This document shows positions 8,152-16,078 of a stretch of 64,000 nt of DNA, piece by piece. Within the stretch, counting starts at the first letter, position 1, and each line of letters opens with the position of its first letter. Origin of the DNA: Streptomyces sp. NBC_01275. Its GTDB lineage: Bacteria > Actinomycetota > Actinomycetes > Streptomycetales > Streptomycetaceae. The position numbers were made by a program, and so were the translations under genes. The stretch lies in NCBI RefSeq assembly GCF_026340655.1, contig NZ_JAPEOZ010000001.1, forward strand, positions 8,184,001-8,248,000, given 5' to 3'. The notes under the pieces are model-generated. The model was not told the DNA's origin. It did no database searches and saw only the letters and a list, made by a program, of their open reading frames with translations.

Positions 8152-8719
8152 GCAGGCATACGTCCGCGAAGGGGCGACGCAGACGGCGGTGAAGATCCTC
8201 GTCGTCGGTCACTTCGCGGTGGGCAAGACCACGTTCATCGGAGCGATCTCCGAGATCCCGCCGTTGTCCACCGAGGAGACGATGACGCGGGCCGCGGAGT
8301 CGGTCGACGACCTCAAGGGAGTCCAGGGCAAGACCACCACCACGGTCGCCATGGACTTCGGCCGGCTGACCATCAGCGACCGTGTCGTGCTGTACCTGTT
8401 CGGAACGCCGGGCCAGCAGCGATTCGTCCAGATGTGGGAGGACATGGCACGCGGCGCGCTCGGCGCACTGGTGCTGGTCGACCCCGAGCGACTCGCGGAC
8501 TCCTTCGCCGTGATCGACCTGATCGAGCAGTACGGACTCGACTACGCCATTGCCGTCAACCACTTCGACGGCTCGCCGCTGCGCGACGAGACGGCCCTGC
8601 GCGACGCACTGGACCTGCTCGACGACACCCCCGTCGTCACCTGCGACGCCCGGGACGAGCAGTCGTCGGCCGAAGCGCTGATCACTCTCGTCCGCCACTT
8701 GCAGGACCGTGCCCACTAG
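8126..8719 (+). CDS. cvnD: CvnD, Ras-like small GTPase (ATP/GTP-binding protein)
   Basis: A 197-aa MglA/Ras-like GTPase with P-loop GHFAVGKTT, a switch-region TTTTVAMDFG, G3 LFGTPGQQRF and G4 NHFD. As in other conservon GTPases, Gly-Gln follows the DTPG-like element. It is the predicted switch of the CvnA-B-C-D complex. The start ATG 8126 has an excellent GGAGGAGGTG ribosome-binding site inside the end of cvnC. The P450 gene follows after 8 bases and is in the same operon. Confidence 0.93.
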   Translation: MVSGPSLDEQAYVREGATQTAVKILVVGHFAVGKTTFIGAISEIPPLSTEETMTRAAESVDDLKGVQGKTTTTVAMDFGRLTISDRVVLYLFGTPGQQRFVQMWEDMARGALGALVLVDPERLADSFAVIDLIEQYGLDYAIAVNHFDGSPLRDETALRDALDLLDDTPVVTCDARDEQSSAEALITLVRHLQDRAH

Positions 8720-8727
8720 GAGCAGAG

Positions 8728-10077
8728 ATGGACGCCCAACCCACCGCCCCCGTGCCCCCTCCAGGGTGCCCGGCACACCACACCGGCGGCCGAGTGCCGC
8801 TCCACGGACCGGAGTTCGCGGCCGACCCGCAGGCCTACTACTCCTACCTGCGCCACTACGGGCCGACCGCCCCCGTCGAGCTCGCCCCCGGAGTCGAGGC
8901 CACCCTCGTCACCGACTACGGCTTCGCGCTCCAACTCCTCCAGGACTCTGGCTCGTTCCGTAAGGACGCGCGCCGTTGGCGGCACTTCAACGAGGGCAAG
9001 ATCGCCCCCGACAGCCCGGTCGCGCCTGTCCTCGCCTACCGGCCCAACTGCATGTTCAGCGACGGCGCGGAGCACCTGAGGCTCCGTCAGGCGGTCACGG
9101 ACAGCATGGCCCGCGTCGACTCGCGCAGGCTGAGCCAGAGCACCGAGCAGGTCTCCAACTACCTGATATCCCAGTTCGGTTCGCGTGGCTCGGCCGATCT
9201 GCTGGGCGACTACGCCAAGCAGCTGCCGCTGTTCGTGTTCAACGAACTCTTCGGCTGCCCCGCCGACATCGGCGACCGCATCGTCTTCGGCATCACCGGC
9301 ATGTTCGACGGCGTCAACGCCGAGCAGGCGATGGGCGTGTTGTTCGGCGCCGTCGGCGAACTGGTGGCGCTCAAGCGGGCCAAGCCCGGCGATGACGTCC
9401 CCTCCTGGATGATGCAGCATCAGGCGAAGCTCACTGACGAGGAGATGGTCCACCAGATCGCCCTCCTCATGGTGGGAGGCAACGAACCGCTGCGCAACCT
9501 CATCGGCAACACCCTCCACCGCCTGCTCACCCACGACGCGTACGCCCACCAGGGCGGTCTGATCGACGAGGCGATCGACGACACGCTGTGGGAGAACCCG
9601 CCCATGCAGAACCTCGCGCCGCACTACCCGGCCTCCGACATGGAGTTCGCCGGGCAGAAGCTGCAGGCCGGCGACCTGGTGCTGGTCAGCTTCGCCGCCG
9701 CCAACACCGGCCCGGCGCTGACGGCCGCGCGTCAGGCGGGCAGCAACCGCGCCCACCTGGCGTGGAGCGCGGGCCCGCACGCGTGCCCGTCCAAGGAGCC
9801 CGCACGGCAGATCACCGTGACGGCCATCGAGAACCTCCTGAACAAGCTTCCCGACGTCGAACTCGCCGTCCCCACGGAGAGCTTGACCTGGCGACCCGGC
9901 CCCTTCAACCGGGGTCTCGCCGTGCTGCCCGCCAAGTTCACCCCGGTCCAGCCCGTACGTCGTCCGGCGGCTCCCGTCCGCACCGAGGCGCCCGTGCGAC
10001 AGGAGCAGGCCCCGACGGGTGGCAGGGGTGAACGCAGCGGCGTCTGGAGCCAGTTCCTCAACTGGCTGACGAGGTGA
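8728..10077 (+). CDS. Conservon-linked cytochrome P450 (CYP157-like) lacking the ExxR motif
   Basis: A 449-aa P450. The heme loop is HLAWSAGPHACPSKEPAR, with the Cys thiolate in WSAGPHAC. Two other signatures deviate. Where the K-helix ExxR should be, the protein has IDEAIDDTLWENPP, with no E-x-x-R. The I-helix reads LMVGGNEPLRNL, without the usual Thr. S. coelicolor CYP157 is known to lack ExxR and to sit beside a conservon, and the rar operon of S. griseus has the same cvnABCD-P450 order, so this is probably the rarE/cvnE equivalent. The function is unknown, and the heme pocket may serve a sensory rather than catalytic role (inference). The C-terminus is Pro/Ala-rich. Confidence 0.88.
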   Translation: MDAQPTAPVPPPGCPAHHTGGRVPLHGPEFAADPQAYYSYLRHYGPTAPVELAPGVEATLVTDYGFALQLLQDSGSFRKDARRWRHFNEGKIAPDSPVAPVLAYRPNCMFSDGAEHLRLRQAVTDSMARVDSRRLSQSTEQVSNYLISQFGSRGSADLLGDYAKQLPLFVFNELFGCPADIGDRIVFGITGMFDGVNAEQAMGVLFGAVGELVALKRAKPGDDVPSWMMQHQAKLTDEEMVHQIALLMVGGNEPLRNLIGNTLHRLLTHDAYAHQGGLIDEAIDDTLWENPPMQNLAPHYPASDMEFAGQKLQAGDLVLVSFAAANTGPALTAARQAGSNRAHLAWSAGPHACPSKEPARQITVTAIENLLNKLPDVELAVPTESLTWRPGPFNRGLAVLPAKFTPVQPVRRPAAPVRTEAPVRQEQAPTGGRGERSGVWSQFLNWLTR

Positions 10078-10133
10078 TTCACACAACACCCGTCAACTCT
10101 CCACCACTGCATGACGATTCAACCTCAGGGGTA

Positions 10134-10163
10134 GTGAGGAACGCGGCATTCCGTGTTACTCAC
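10134..10163 (+). promoter_or_regulatory. Stable hairpin just upstream of the leader ORF
   Basis: GTGAG-G-AACGCGG, loop CATT, CCGTGTT-A-CTCAC gives a 5+7 bp stem with one mismatch and one G-U pair. It ends 7 bases before the AGAGGAGG ribosome-binding site of the short ORF at 10181. It could mark the end of the P450 transcript or protect or regulate the downstream 5' end. Confidence 0.5.
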
Positions 10164-10180
10164 GAGTCAGAGGAGGTGTC

Positions 10181-10303
10181 GTGGACCACATATCCACCGA
10201 CGCCGTTTTCATACCACCACCCATCGTCGTGCACCCCCAGATACCCGCCTCACCAGGCGGGTATCTTCTTGTCCGTCCCTTCCCGCCGGCGGAGGACCGG
10301 TGA
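10181..10303 (+). CDS. 40-aa proline-rich peptide ORF translationally coupled to the prenyltransferase (candidate leader or precursor peptide)
   Basis: GTG 10181 has a near-perfect ribosome-binding site (AGAGGAGG, spacing 3-4 from its end), and the ORF stops at TGA 10301-10303, overlapping the GTG of the next gene. The peptide contains IPPP near residue 11 and ends VRPFPPAEDR. Three of its four Ile codons are ATA, very rare in Streptomyces, and it also uses CTT twice. An 11-bp perfect hairpin lies inside it (10240-10265). It has no Trp, so it is not a classical trp leader. The combination suggests a regulatory (arrest or attenuation) leader, or a small peptide partner or substrate of the prenyltransferase. 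I recognise no family. Confidence 0.5.
   Translation: MDHISTDAVFIPPPIVVHPQIPASPGGYLLVRPFPPAEDR
10240..10265 (+). terminator. Perfect 11-bp hairpin inside the leader ORF (attenuator-like)
   Basis: GATACCCGCCT (10240-10250), loop CACC, AGGCGGGTATC (10255-10265), followed by TTCTTGTCC. The stem is exact and the tail weakly T-rich. It could act as a terminator of P450 read-through or as an attenuator governed by translation of the leader ORF. Confidence 0.6.
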
Positions 10304-11520
10304 CCCCCGGCAGAGGCGGAAAGAACGGTGCTCCGCGCGTTCCCCGCGCGGACACGCTCGGCGGCCATACGGCCCGTCAGCTCATGCGGCTCGGCGAGAT
10401 CGCGGGCCTGACCGGAGCCGACTCCAAGGTCTACGCGCGGACACTCGTCGAGGCGCTGGGCCCCGTGGCGCAGCGGCCGCTGGAGCTGCCGCCGGCCAGC
10501 GACAGCTTCCTCTCCGACGACCACACGCCGGTGGAGTTCTCGCTGTCCTGCGAACCGGGCGCGGCGCCGACCCTCCGGGTGCTGCTGGAGCCGGGGTCCG
10601 GCGCCGACGGCCTGGCCGGGAACGGGCGTACCGGACTACAGGTCCTGCGCGAGCTGGCAGGACGCTGGGGCATCACGACCGACCGGCTCGACGAGCTGGA
10701 GGACCTCTTCTTCCCGGCCGCCGCCGAGGGGCCCCTGGCGCTGTGGTGCGCGCTGGAACTCCTTCCCGGCGGGGTCCCCAAGGTCAAGGCGTATCTCAAC
10801 CCTGCGGCGTCCGGACAGAGACGTGCGGCGAAAACCGTACGGAAAGCGCTGAAGCGGCTCGGTCACCGGGAGGCGTTCAAGGCGCTGCCCGAGGGCGATC
10901 GCCATCTGTTCTTCGCGCTGGACCTGGGGGAGTGGGCGGAACCCCGGGTGAAGGTCTACCTCGCGCACAACGACCTGTCGGCCGTGGAGGCGGGCGGCCT
11001 GTCCCGTATGGACGGCGGACCCGGACAGGCGGAGATCGAGGAGTTCTTCCGCATCGCGGCCGGCCCTGACACCGACCCTGACACCGACACCGTCCCTGAC
11101 ATCGACACCGGCATCGACCCCGACACGGGCCCCGACATCGATGCCGGGGGAGGGCTGCGGTCGCGGACCGTCCGCCGGCCCGTCCAGAGCTGTCACGCGT
11201 TCACCGAGGCGGGAGCGGCCCTGCCGAGCGGCTTCACCCTCTACATTCCGGTGCGGGACTACGTACGACACGACGGCGAGGCCCTGGCCCGGGCCACGGC
11301 GCTGTTCGGCCGCTACGGCATGGATCCCGCGCCGGTGCTGCACGCCGTGAAGGCCGTCACCTCCCGGCAGCCGGAGGACGGCGTGGGGCTGGTCGCGTAC
11401 CTGGGGCTGGCCCATCAGCAGGGTCGCCCGCCCCGGGTGATGACGTACCTCTCCTCGGAGGCGTACGAGGTCCGGCCGCCCGCCGTGCCCCTGCCCGTAG
11501 AAGCCATGACCGGCCGGTAG
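10300..11520 (+). CDS. DMATS-type aromatic (indole) prenyltransferase
   Basis: A 406-aa ABBA-fold aromatic prenyltransferase of the DMATS/CymD class. Recognisable parts are FSLSCEPGAAPTLRVLLEP, LALWCALELLPGGVPKVKAYLNPAA, EPRVKVYLAH and the C-terminal PRVMTYLSSEAYEV, strands that line the barrel and bind the prenyl diphosphate through Arg/Lys/Tyr. In S. coelicolor a prenyltransferase (SCO7467) beside a flavin monooxygenase (SCO7468) makes 5-dimethylallyl-indole-3-acetonitrile from tryptophan. The convergent FMO here supports the same product class. GTG 10300 overlaps the leader stop (GTGA). A low-complexity acidic insert (PDTDPDTDT-like, residues about 257-284) is unusual for the family. Confidence 0.85.
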   Translation: MTPGRGGKNGAPRVPRADTLGGHTARQLMRLGEIAGLTGADSKVYARTLVEALGPVAQRPLELPPASDSFLSDDHTPVEFSLSCEPGAAPTLRVLLEPGSGADGLAGNGRTGLQVLRELAGRWGITTDRLDELEDLFFPAAAEGPLALWCALELLPGGVPKVKAYLNPAASGQRRAAKTVRKALKRLGHREAFKALPEGDRHLFFALDLGEWAEPRVKVYLAHNDLSAVEAGGLSRMDGGPGQAEIEEFFRIAAGPDTDPDTDTVPDIDTGIDPDTGPDIDAGGGLRSRTVRRPVQSCHAFTEAGAALPSGFTLYIPVRDYVRHDGEALARATALFGRYGMDPAPVLHAVKAVTSRQPEDGVGLVAYLGLAHQQGRPPRVMTYLSSEAYEVRPPAVPLPVEAMTGR

Positions 11521-11580
11521 CCCGCCGAGACACGTTGAGAAAACGGGGGAAACGGCGGAAACGGGGGACCGCCGACCATG

Positions 11581-11628
11581 GGGAGCTGGGGAGCTGGGGA
11601 GCTGGGGAGCTGGGGAGCTGGGGAGCTG
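11581..11628. repeat. Six perfect tandem copies of an 8-bp unit
   Basis: The octamer GGGAGCTG is repeated six times without error in the convergent spacer between the prenyltransferase and the FMO. Each unit contains AGCT. It is non-coding and of slippage type. Confidence 0.9.
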
Positions 11629-11656
11629 GGGATCGCCGCCGACCGCCCACCGGCCG

Positions 11657-12943
11657 TCATTCCTCGCGCAGTTCCTCCAGGTAGGGGACCACGTCGACCT
11701 GGATCGACGCGCTCTGCGCCTGTCCGTACTGGCCGGCGATGCCGCTCAGGTAGGCGCCGATCTCCTTGCGCATGACCTCCGGCTCCGGCAGCGCAGCCTT
11801 GCCCGCGACGACGCGGGCCACCCAGCGCGCCTGGGCCTCTACGAGCCGGGTGATGGAGCCGTGCGGACGGACCAGCCCGATGAAGTGCAGACCGGGGTGC
11901 TCGGGTGCGACGACGCGCTTGTAGAGCTCGACCGAGCCCTGCGGGCCGATCGGACAACCGGCGGGCAGGAACGGGTAGGCCATGCGATATCCCGTGCAGT
12001 AGACGATCGCGTCGGCGTCCGCGGACGTGCCGTCGGTGAAGACCACCCGGTCGCCGTCGAGGAAGTCGATGCCGGGCTTGGGGGTGACCCCGCCGTGGCG
12101 TATGCGGGTGAGGATCTCGTCGGAGATGGTCACCGCCGAGGCGAAGATCGGGTGATCCGGCTCGGGCAGACCGTAGTCCGAGAGCTTGCCCCGGGCGACG
12201 AGCAGGGCCTGCTCGATGAACCGGCGCTGCTCCTGCAGCGACATGCTCGTCCACCACGGGGCCTCGGCGACGTCGTCCAGGGGCATGCCGAAGAGCTGCT
12301 TGGGCAGGATGTGCAGGCCCCGGCGCACGGAGAGGACGGTCCGCGAGGCGTACCGGGAGACGTCCGCGGCGACGTCCACCGCCGAGGCGCCGAGTCCTAC
12401 GACGACGACGCGCTGCCCGGCGTAGTCACTGCCGTCGCGGTAGTCGAGCGCATGGAGAATCGTTCCCTTGAAACCGTCGGAACCCGGTGCCGGAGCGGGC
12501 AGGGTCGGCTCGGTGTTGTGCCCCGAGGCGACGATCACCTGCGTGAACTCGCGTGAGCTGCGGGTCCCTCGGGCGTCCCGGCTGACGACCGTCCACGAAC
12601 CGTCGGCCGTCCGCCGTACGGACTCGACGGTCGTCCCCAGTTCGATGCGGTCCCCTACGTCGGCCCACTCGGCGAAGGAGCGCAGGTAGGCGGCGACGTC
12701 GCTGTGCCGGGGGTAGACAGGGTACGACGCCGGCATCGGAAAGTCGGCGTACCCGGTCAACTGCTTGTTGGTGTTGAGGTGGAGCGAGAGATAGCCCGGG
12801 CCGCGCTCGCCGGCCTGGGGTTGCCGCCAGAGCCCGCCGACGTCGGGCGCCTTCTCGAGACAGACGAAGTCGACGCCCTCGGACTTCAGCGCATGCGCCG
12901 TCGCCAGCCCCGACAGACCTGCACCGATGAGACACACACTCAC
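11657..12943 (-). CDS. Flavin-containing monooxygenase (FMO-like)
   Basis: A 428-aa flavoprotein. It starts [19 protein letters not shown] (FAD Rossmann GxGxxG) and has a second NADPH motif [17 protein letters not shown]. Between them lie the FMO-type GLWRQPQAG and [21 protein letters not shown], and a late [12 protein letters not shown] element. N-oxygenation of an amine is the usual chemistry. Next to a DMATS prenyltransferase it probably converts a prenylated tryptophan towards oxime/nitrile, by analogy to SCO7468. GTG 12943 is chosen, preceded by GGGGGCG; the frame stays open upstream. It converges on the prenyltransferase. Confidence 0.85.
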   Translation of the reverse strand: MSVCLIGAGLSGLATAHALKSEGVDFVCLEKAPDVGGLWRQPQAGERGPGYLSLHLNTNKQLTGYADFPMPASYPVYPRHSDVAAYLRSFAEWADVGDRIELGTTVESVRRTADGSWTVVSRDARGTRSSREFTQVIVASGHNTEPTLPAPAPGSDGFKGTILHALDYRDGSDYAGQRVVVVGLGASAVDVAADVSRYASRTVLSVRRGLHILPKQLFGMPLDDVAEAPWWTSMSLQEQRRFIEQALLVARGKLSDYGLPEPDHPIFASAVTISDEILTRIRHGGVTPKPGIDFLDGDRVVFTDGTSADADAIVYCTGYRMAYPFLPAGCPIGPQGSVELYKRVVAPEHPGLHFIGLVRPHGSITRLVEAQARWVARVVAGKAALPEPEVMRKEIGAYLSGIAGQYGQAQSASIQVDVVPYLEELREE

Positions 12944-13080
12944 GGTCGCCCCCACAGAAAAGACACCATCCTTTCGCGCACGGGCAATTGACTGCCCATC
13001 CGGCACATCCGTCACGCGCCCGCCACCAGCGACAAGGATCACAGAGGCACCCTCGCGGCCCGGGTGCCGGACGAACTGAA

Positions 13081-13214
13081 GAGGGGTAGCGGGCAGAGGG
13101 GACGGAGGGGATGGAAGGGGCGGAGGGGATGGAAGAGACGGAGGGGATGTAAGGGACGGAGGGGATGGAAGGGGTACAGGCGGCTGGGGGCTGGGGGCTG
13201 GGGGCTGGGGGATG
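13081..13214. repeat. Purine-rich low-complexity repeat block
   Basis: Degenerate tandem units of about 18 bp (GGGACGGAGGGGATGGAA-like) are followed by four copies of a 7-bp unit (CTGGGGG). The block lies between the divergently placed FMO start and the end of the GntR gene. There is no coding evidence. The rest of 12944-13230 shows nothing else. Confidence 0.8.
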
Positions 13215-13230
13215 TCGGGTGTCGAGTCGC

Positions 13231-13944
13231 CTACTTGGGGGCGGAGGCCCACAAGCCCCGCACATGTCCCAGATGTCGTGTCATGACCTCGCGCACGGCC
13301 TGCTCCTCGCGGGTGGACAGGGCGTCCAGGAGCTCCAGATGCTCCTCGGCGGAGGCCAGCAGGCGGCCCGAGGCGGAGAGGGCGGTCAGGCCGTAGAGGC
13401 GGGCGCGGCCGCGCAGATCGCGGACCACCTCGACGAGGTGGGCGTTGCCGGCGAGGGCGAGCAGGCCCAGGTGGAAGCGGGTGTCGGCCTCGACGTACGC
13501 GATGAGGTCGCCGGCGACCGCGGCGGTGACGATCTCCCGGGCGGCCGGGCGCAGCGCCTCCAGGGACACCGGGTCGGCGGTCGTCGCCAGCGCTGTCACG
13601 GTGGGGATCTCGATGAGCGCGCGGACGTGCGTGTACTCGTCGAGCTGCCGGTCGGAGACGTCCGTGACCCGGAACCCCTTGTTGGGGACCGCGTCGACCA
13701 GGCCCTCCTTCGCCAGGTCCAGCATCGCCTCGCGCACCGGGGTCGCCGAGACGCCGAAGCGGGCGGCCAGGGTCGGCGCCGAGTACACCTCGCCGGGCCG
13801 CAGTTCGCCCGCGATCAGCGCGGCCCGCAGCGCGTCGGCGACCCGCTCGCGGTAGCTGCTGCGCCGGCCGCCGAGCATGGGCAGGGCGGGTGCGGCGGGC
13901 GGAGCGGGCACTGCGGACGGGCCGCTGTCGCGCGGGACGGTCAT
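13231..13944 (-). CDS. GntR-family (FadR-type) regulator of hydroxyproline catabolism
   Basis: A 237-aa regulator. The N-terminal winged helix includes [53 protein letters not shown]. The helical FCD domain carries the usual metal-binding His/Asp positions ([20 protein letters not shown]). ATG 13944 is chosen because GGAG lies 9 bases upstream; the frame extends further upstream without similarity. It lies just downstream of, and in the same direction as, the hydroxyproline operon. A copy of the ATGTCACRTG site lies about 70 bp upstream of its start, which suggests self-control. Confidence 0.85.
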   Translation of the reverse strand: MTVPRDSGPSAVPAPPAAPALPMLGGRRSSYRERVADALRAALIAGELRPGEVYSAPTLAARFGVSATPVREAMLDLAKEGLVDAVPNKGFRVTDVSDRQLDEYTHVRALIEIPTVTALATTADPVSLEALRPAAREIVTAAVAGDLIAYVEADTRFHLGLLALAGNAHLVEVVRDLRGRARLYGLTALSASGRLLASAEEHLELLDALSTREEQAVREVMTRHLGHVRGLWASAPK

Positions 13945-14010
13945 CGAGGGTCTCCAGGGAACGGGCTGTGCTGTGGCGTGCTGCGGCGTGCCGAGGCGTG
14001 CGTGCTGTGC

Positions 14011-14021
14011 CATGTCACGTG
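14011..14021. promoter_or_regulatory. Candidate GntR operator, site 1 (imperfect)
   Basis: CATGTCACGTG differs by one base from the ATGTCACATG core found at 16099-16110 and 19087-19098. It lies upstream of the GntR gene. Confidence 0.45.
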
Positions 14022-14121
14022 CCACCAGTATCTACGGCTTCCGACGGCTTCCGACGGCTACCGACGGTCTCCTGTCGCTTCTGACGGCTTCAGATGCCCA
14101 CGGCTCGCGGCGCCCGGCCCG

Positions 14122-15123
14122 TCAGAGCACGAAACCGGCCGGGAACGGGTCCGTCGGGTCCAGCAGGTACTGGGCCGTGCCGGTGACCCAGGCCCGGCCG
14201 GTGAAGCTGGGCAGGACGGCGGGGCGTCCGGCGACCTCCGTCGTGCCGAGCAGCCGTCCCGTGAAGCGGGTGCCGATGAAGGACTCGTTCACGAACTCGG
14301 TGTGCAGCGGGAGTTCGCCCCGCGCGTGCAGTTGCGCCATGCGTGCGCTCGTCCCCGTACCGCAGGGGGAGCGGTCGAACCAGCCCGGGTGGATGGCCAT
14401 CGCGTGCCGGGAGTGCCGGGCGGTGGAGCCGGGCGCGTGGAGATGGACGTGGCGGCAGCCGCGGATGGACGGGTCCTCGGGATGCACCGGCTCGTCCTTC
14501 GCGTTGATCGCCTCCATCAGCGACAGGCCGGCCCGCAGGATGTCGTCCTTGCGGGCCCGGTCGAAGGGCAGCCCGAACTCCTCCAGCGGCAGGATCGCGT
14601 AGAAGTTGCCGCCGTACGCGAGGTCGTACGTCACCGTGCGGCCGTCGGCCAGGGTGGCCTTGCGGTCCAGGGCGACGGAGAACGACGGCACGTTCTGCAG
14701 GGTCACGGACGTGGCCGCGCCGTTCTCCACCGTGACCTCGGCGACGACGAGTCCGGCCGGGGTGTCGAGACGGATGGTGGTGACCGGCTCGACGACCTCC
14801 ACCATGCCCGTCTCCACGAGCACGGTCGCCACCCCCATCGTGCCGTGCCCGCACATCGGCAGATAGCCGGAGACCTCGATGTAGACGACGCCCCAGTCGC
14901 AGTCCGGCCGGGTGGGCGGCTGGAGGATCGCGCCGCTCATCGCGGAGTGCCCGCGCGGCTCGTTCATCAGCAACTGCTTGATGTCGTCGCGGTGTTCACG
15001 GAAGTACAGCCGCCGCTCGTTCATCGTCGCGCCGGGGATCGTGCCGATCCCGCCGGTGATCACCCGGGTGGGCATGCCCTCGGTGTGCGAGTCGACGGCG
15101 TGCAGGACGAGTTTGCTGCGCAT
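14122..15123 (-). CDS. 4-hydroxyproline epimerase (proline racemase family)
   Basis: A 333-aa proline-racemase-fold enzyme with both catalytic cysteines: Cys91 in LPMCGHGTMG and Cys254 in SPCGTGTSARMA. The pair converts trans-4-hydroxy-L-proline to cis-4-hydroxy-D-proline by two-base proton transfer. Family specificity depends on a few residues around Cys91, so a proline or 3-hydroxyproline substrate is possible, but the flanking deaminase and D-amino-acid dehydrogenase genes point to 4-hydroxyproline. It starts at ATG 15123, 58 bases after the DHDPS-family gene in the same operon. Confidence 0.88.
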   Translation of the reverse strand: MRSKLVLHAVDSHTEGMPTRVITGGIGTIPGATMNERRLYFREHRDDIKQLLMNEPRGHSAMSGAILQPPTRPDCDWGVVYIEVSGYLPMCGHGTMGVATVLVETGMVEVVEPVTTIRLDTPAGLVVAEVTVENGAATSVTLQNVPSFSVALDRKATLADGRTVTYDLAYGGNFYAILPLEEFGLPFDRARKDDILRAGLSLMEAINAKDEPVHPEDPSIRGCRHVHLHAPGSTARHSRHAMAIHPGWFDRSPCGTGTSARMAQLHARGELPLHTEFVNESFIGTRFTGRLLGTTEVAGRPAVLPSFTGRAWVTGTAQYLLDPTDPFPAGFVL

Positions 15124-15181
15124 GAAGTCCCTCTCCGGTGAAGTCCCGTTCCCATTCGGTTGGTTCTGGCAGGCGCCGCGG

Positions 15182-16078
15182 TTACGCCAGACCTGCGGCG
15201 ACGGCCTTCTCGGTGGCCGCCCGGACGGCCGCCTCCTGCTCCGGCAGCAGCGGGACCCGTGGCGGCCGGCAGCGGCCGCCGTGCCGTCCCACCACGTCCA
15301 TCGACAGTTTGATCGCCTGGACGAACTCGACGCGAGAATCCCAGCGCAGCAGGGGATGCAACTGCCGGTAGAGGGGCAGCGCGGTGCTCAGGTCTCCGCT
15401 CACCGCGGCCCGGTACAGCTCCACCGAGGCCCTCGGCAGCGCGTTGGGGTACCCGGCCACCCAGCCCTTGGCGCCCGCCACCGCCAACTCCAGCAGCACA
15501 TCGTCGGCGCCGATCAACAAGTCCAGTTCCGGGGCGAGTTCGGCGATCCGGTAGGCGCGGCGGACATCGCCCGAGAACTCCTTCACCGCCTGGATGTGCC
15601 CCTCGCCGTGCAGGCGCGCCAGCAGCTCGGGCACCAGGTCGACCTTGGTGTCGATCGGGTTGTTGTACGCCACGACCGGCAGCCCCGCCTCGGCGACCTC
15701 CGCGTAGTGGGCCACGACAGCGCGCTCGTCGGCGCGGTAGGCGTTCGGCGGCAGCAGCATGACGGCCCCGCAGCCCGCCTCGCGCGCCTGCTCTGCCAGG
15801 CGGCGGGACTCCGCCGACCCGTACGCGGCGACCCCGGGCATCACCCGCTCCCCGCCGATCGCGGCCACCGCCGTCTCCACCACCCGGGCACGCTCCTCGG
15901 GCGTGAGCACCTGGTACTCGCCCAGCGAACCGTTCGGTACGACGCCGTCGCAGCCGTTGGCCACCAGCCAGGCGCAGTGCTCGGCGTACCGGTCGTAGTT
16001 CACGGTGAGGTCGTCGTCGAGCGGGAGCGCGGTGGCGACGAGGACACCGCGCCAGGGGCGGTGCTGGGGGGTGGTCAT
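15182..16078 (-). CDS. Dihydrodipicolinate synthase family enzyme, probable 1-pyrroline-4-hydroxy-2-carboxylate deaminase
   Basis: A 298-aa class I aldolase-fold protein with GVVPNGSLGEYQVLTPEER, the Tyr in VVAYNNPIDT and the Schiff-base Lys in HIQAVKEFSGD. In hydroxyproline operons this family member opens and deaminates 1-pyrroline-4-hydroxy-2-carboxylate to 2-oxoglutarate semialdehyde. ATG 16078 has a good GGGAGGAT ribosome-binding site. No stop codon separates it from the upstream flavoprotein frame, so it can also be read as the C-terminal domain of a fusion. An ATGTCACATG operator lies 20-30 bases upstream of its ATG. The expected semialdehyde dehydrogenase is not in this cluster. Confidence 0.85.
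   Translation of the reverse strand: MTTPQHRPWRGVLVATALPLDDDLTVNYDRYAEHCAWLVANGCDGVVPNGSLGEYQVLTPEERARVVETAVAAIGGERVMPGVAAYGSAESRRLAEQAREAGCGAVMLLPPNAYRADERAVVAHYAEVAEAGLPVVAYNNPIDTKVDLVPELLARLHGEGHIQAVKEFSGDVRRAYRIAELAPELDLLIGADDVLLELAVAGAKGWVAGYPNALPRASVELYRAAVSGDLSTALPLYRQLHPLLRWDSRVEFVQAIKLSMDVVGRHGGRCRPPRVPLLPEQEAAVRAATEKAVAAGLA

Noticed and set aside
10153..10299. Upstream extension of the prenyltransferase start
   Set aside because: The extension lacks similarity and a ribosome-binding site; GTG 10300 overlaps the leader stop in a typical coupled arrangement.
10181..10303. Leader ORF as a classical trp attenuator
   Set aside because: The peptide contains no Trp codon; rare ATA codons and proline run are its distinctive features instead.
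11581..11628. Short regular repeats as a CRISPR array
   Set aside because: The 8-bp units are directly adjacent without spacers and no cas genes are present.
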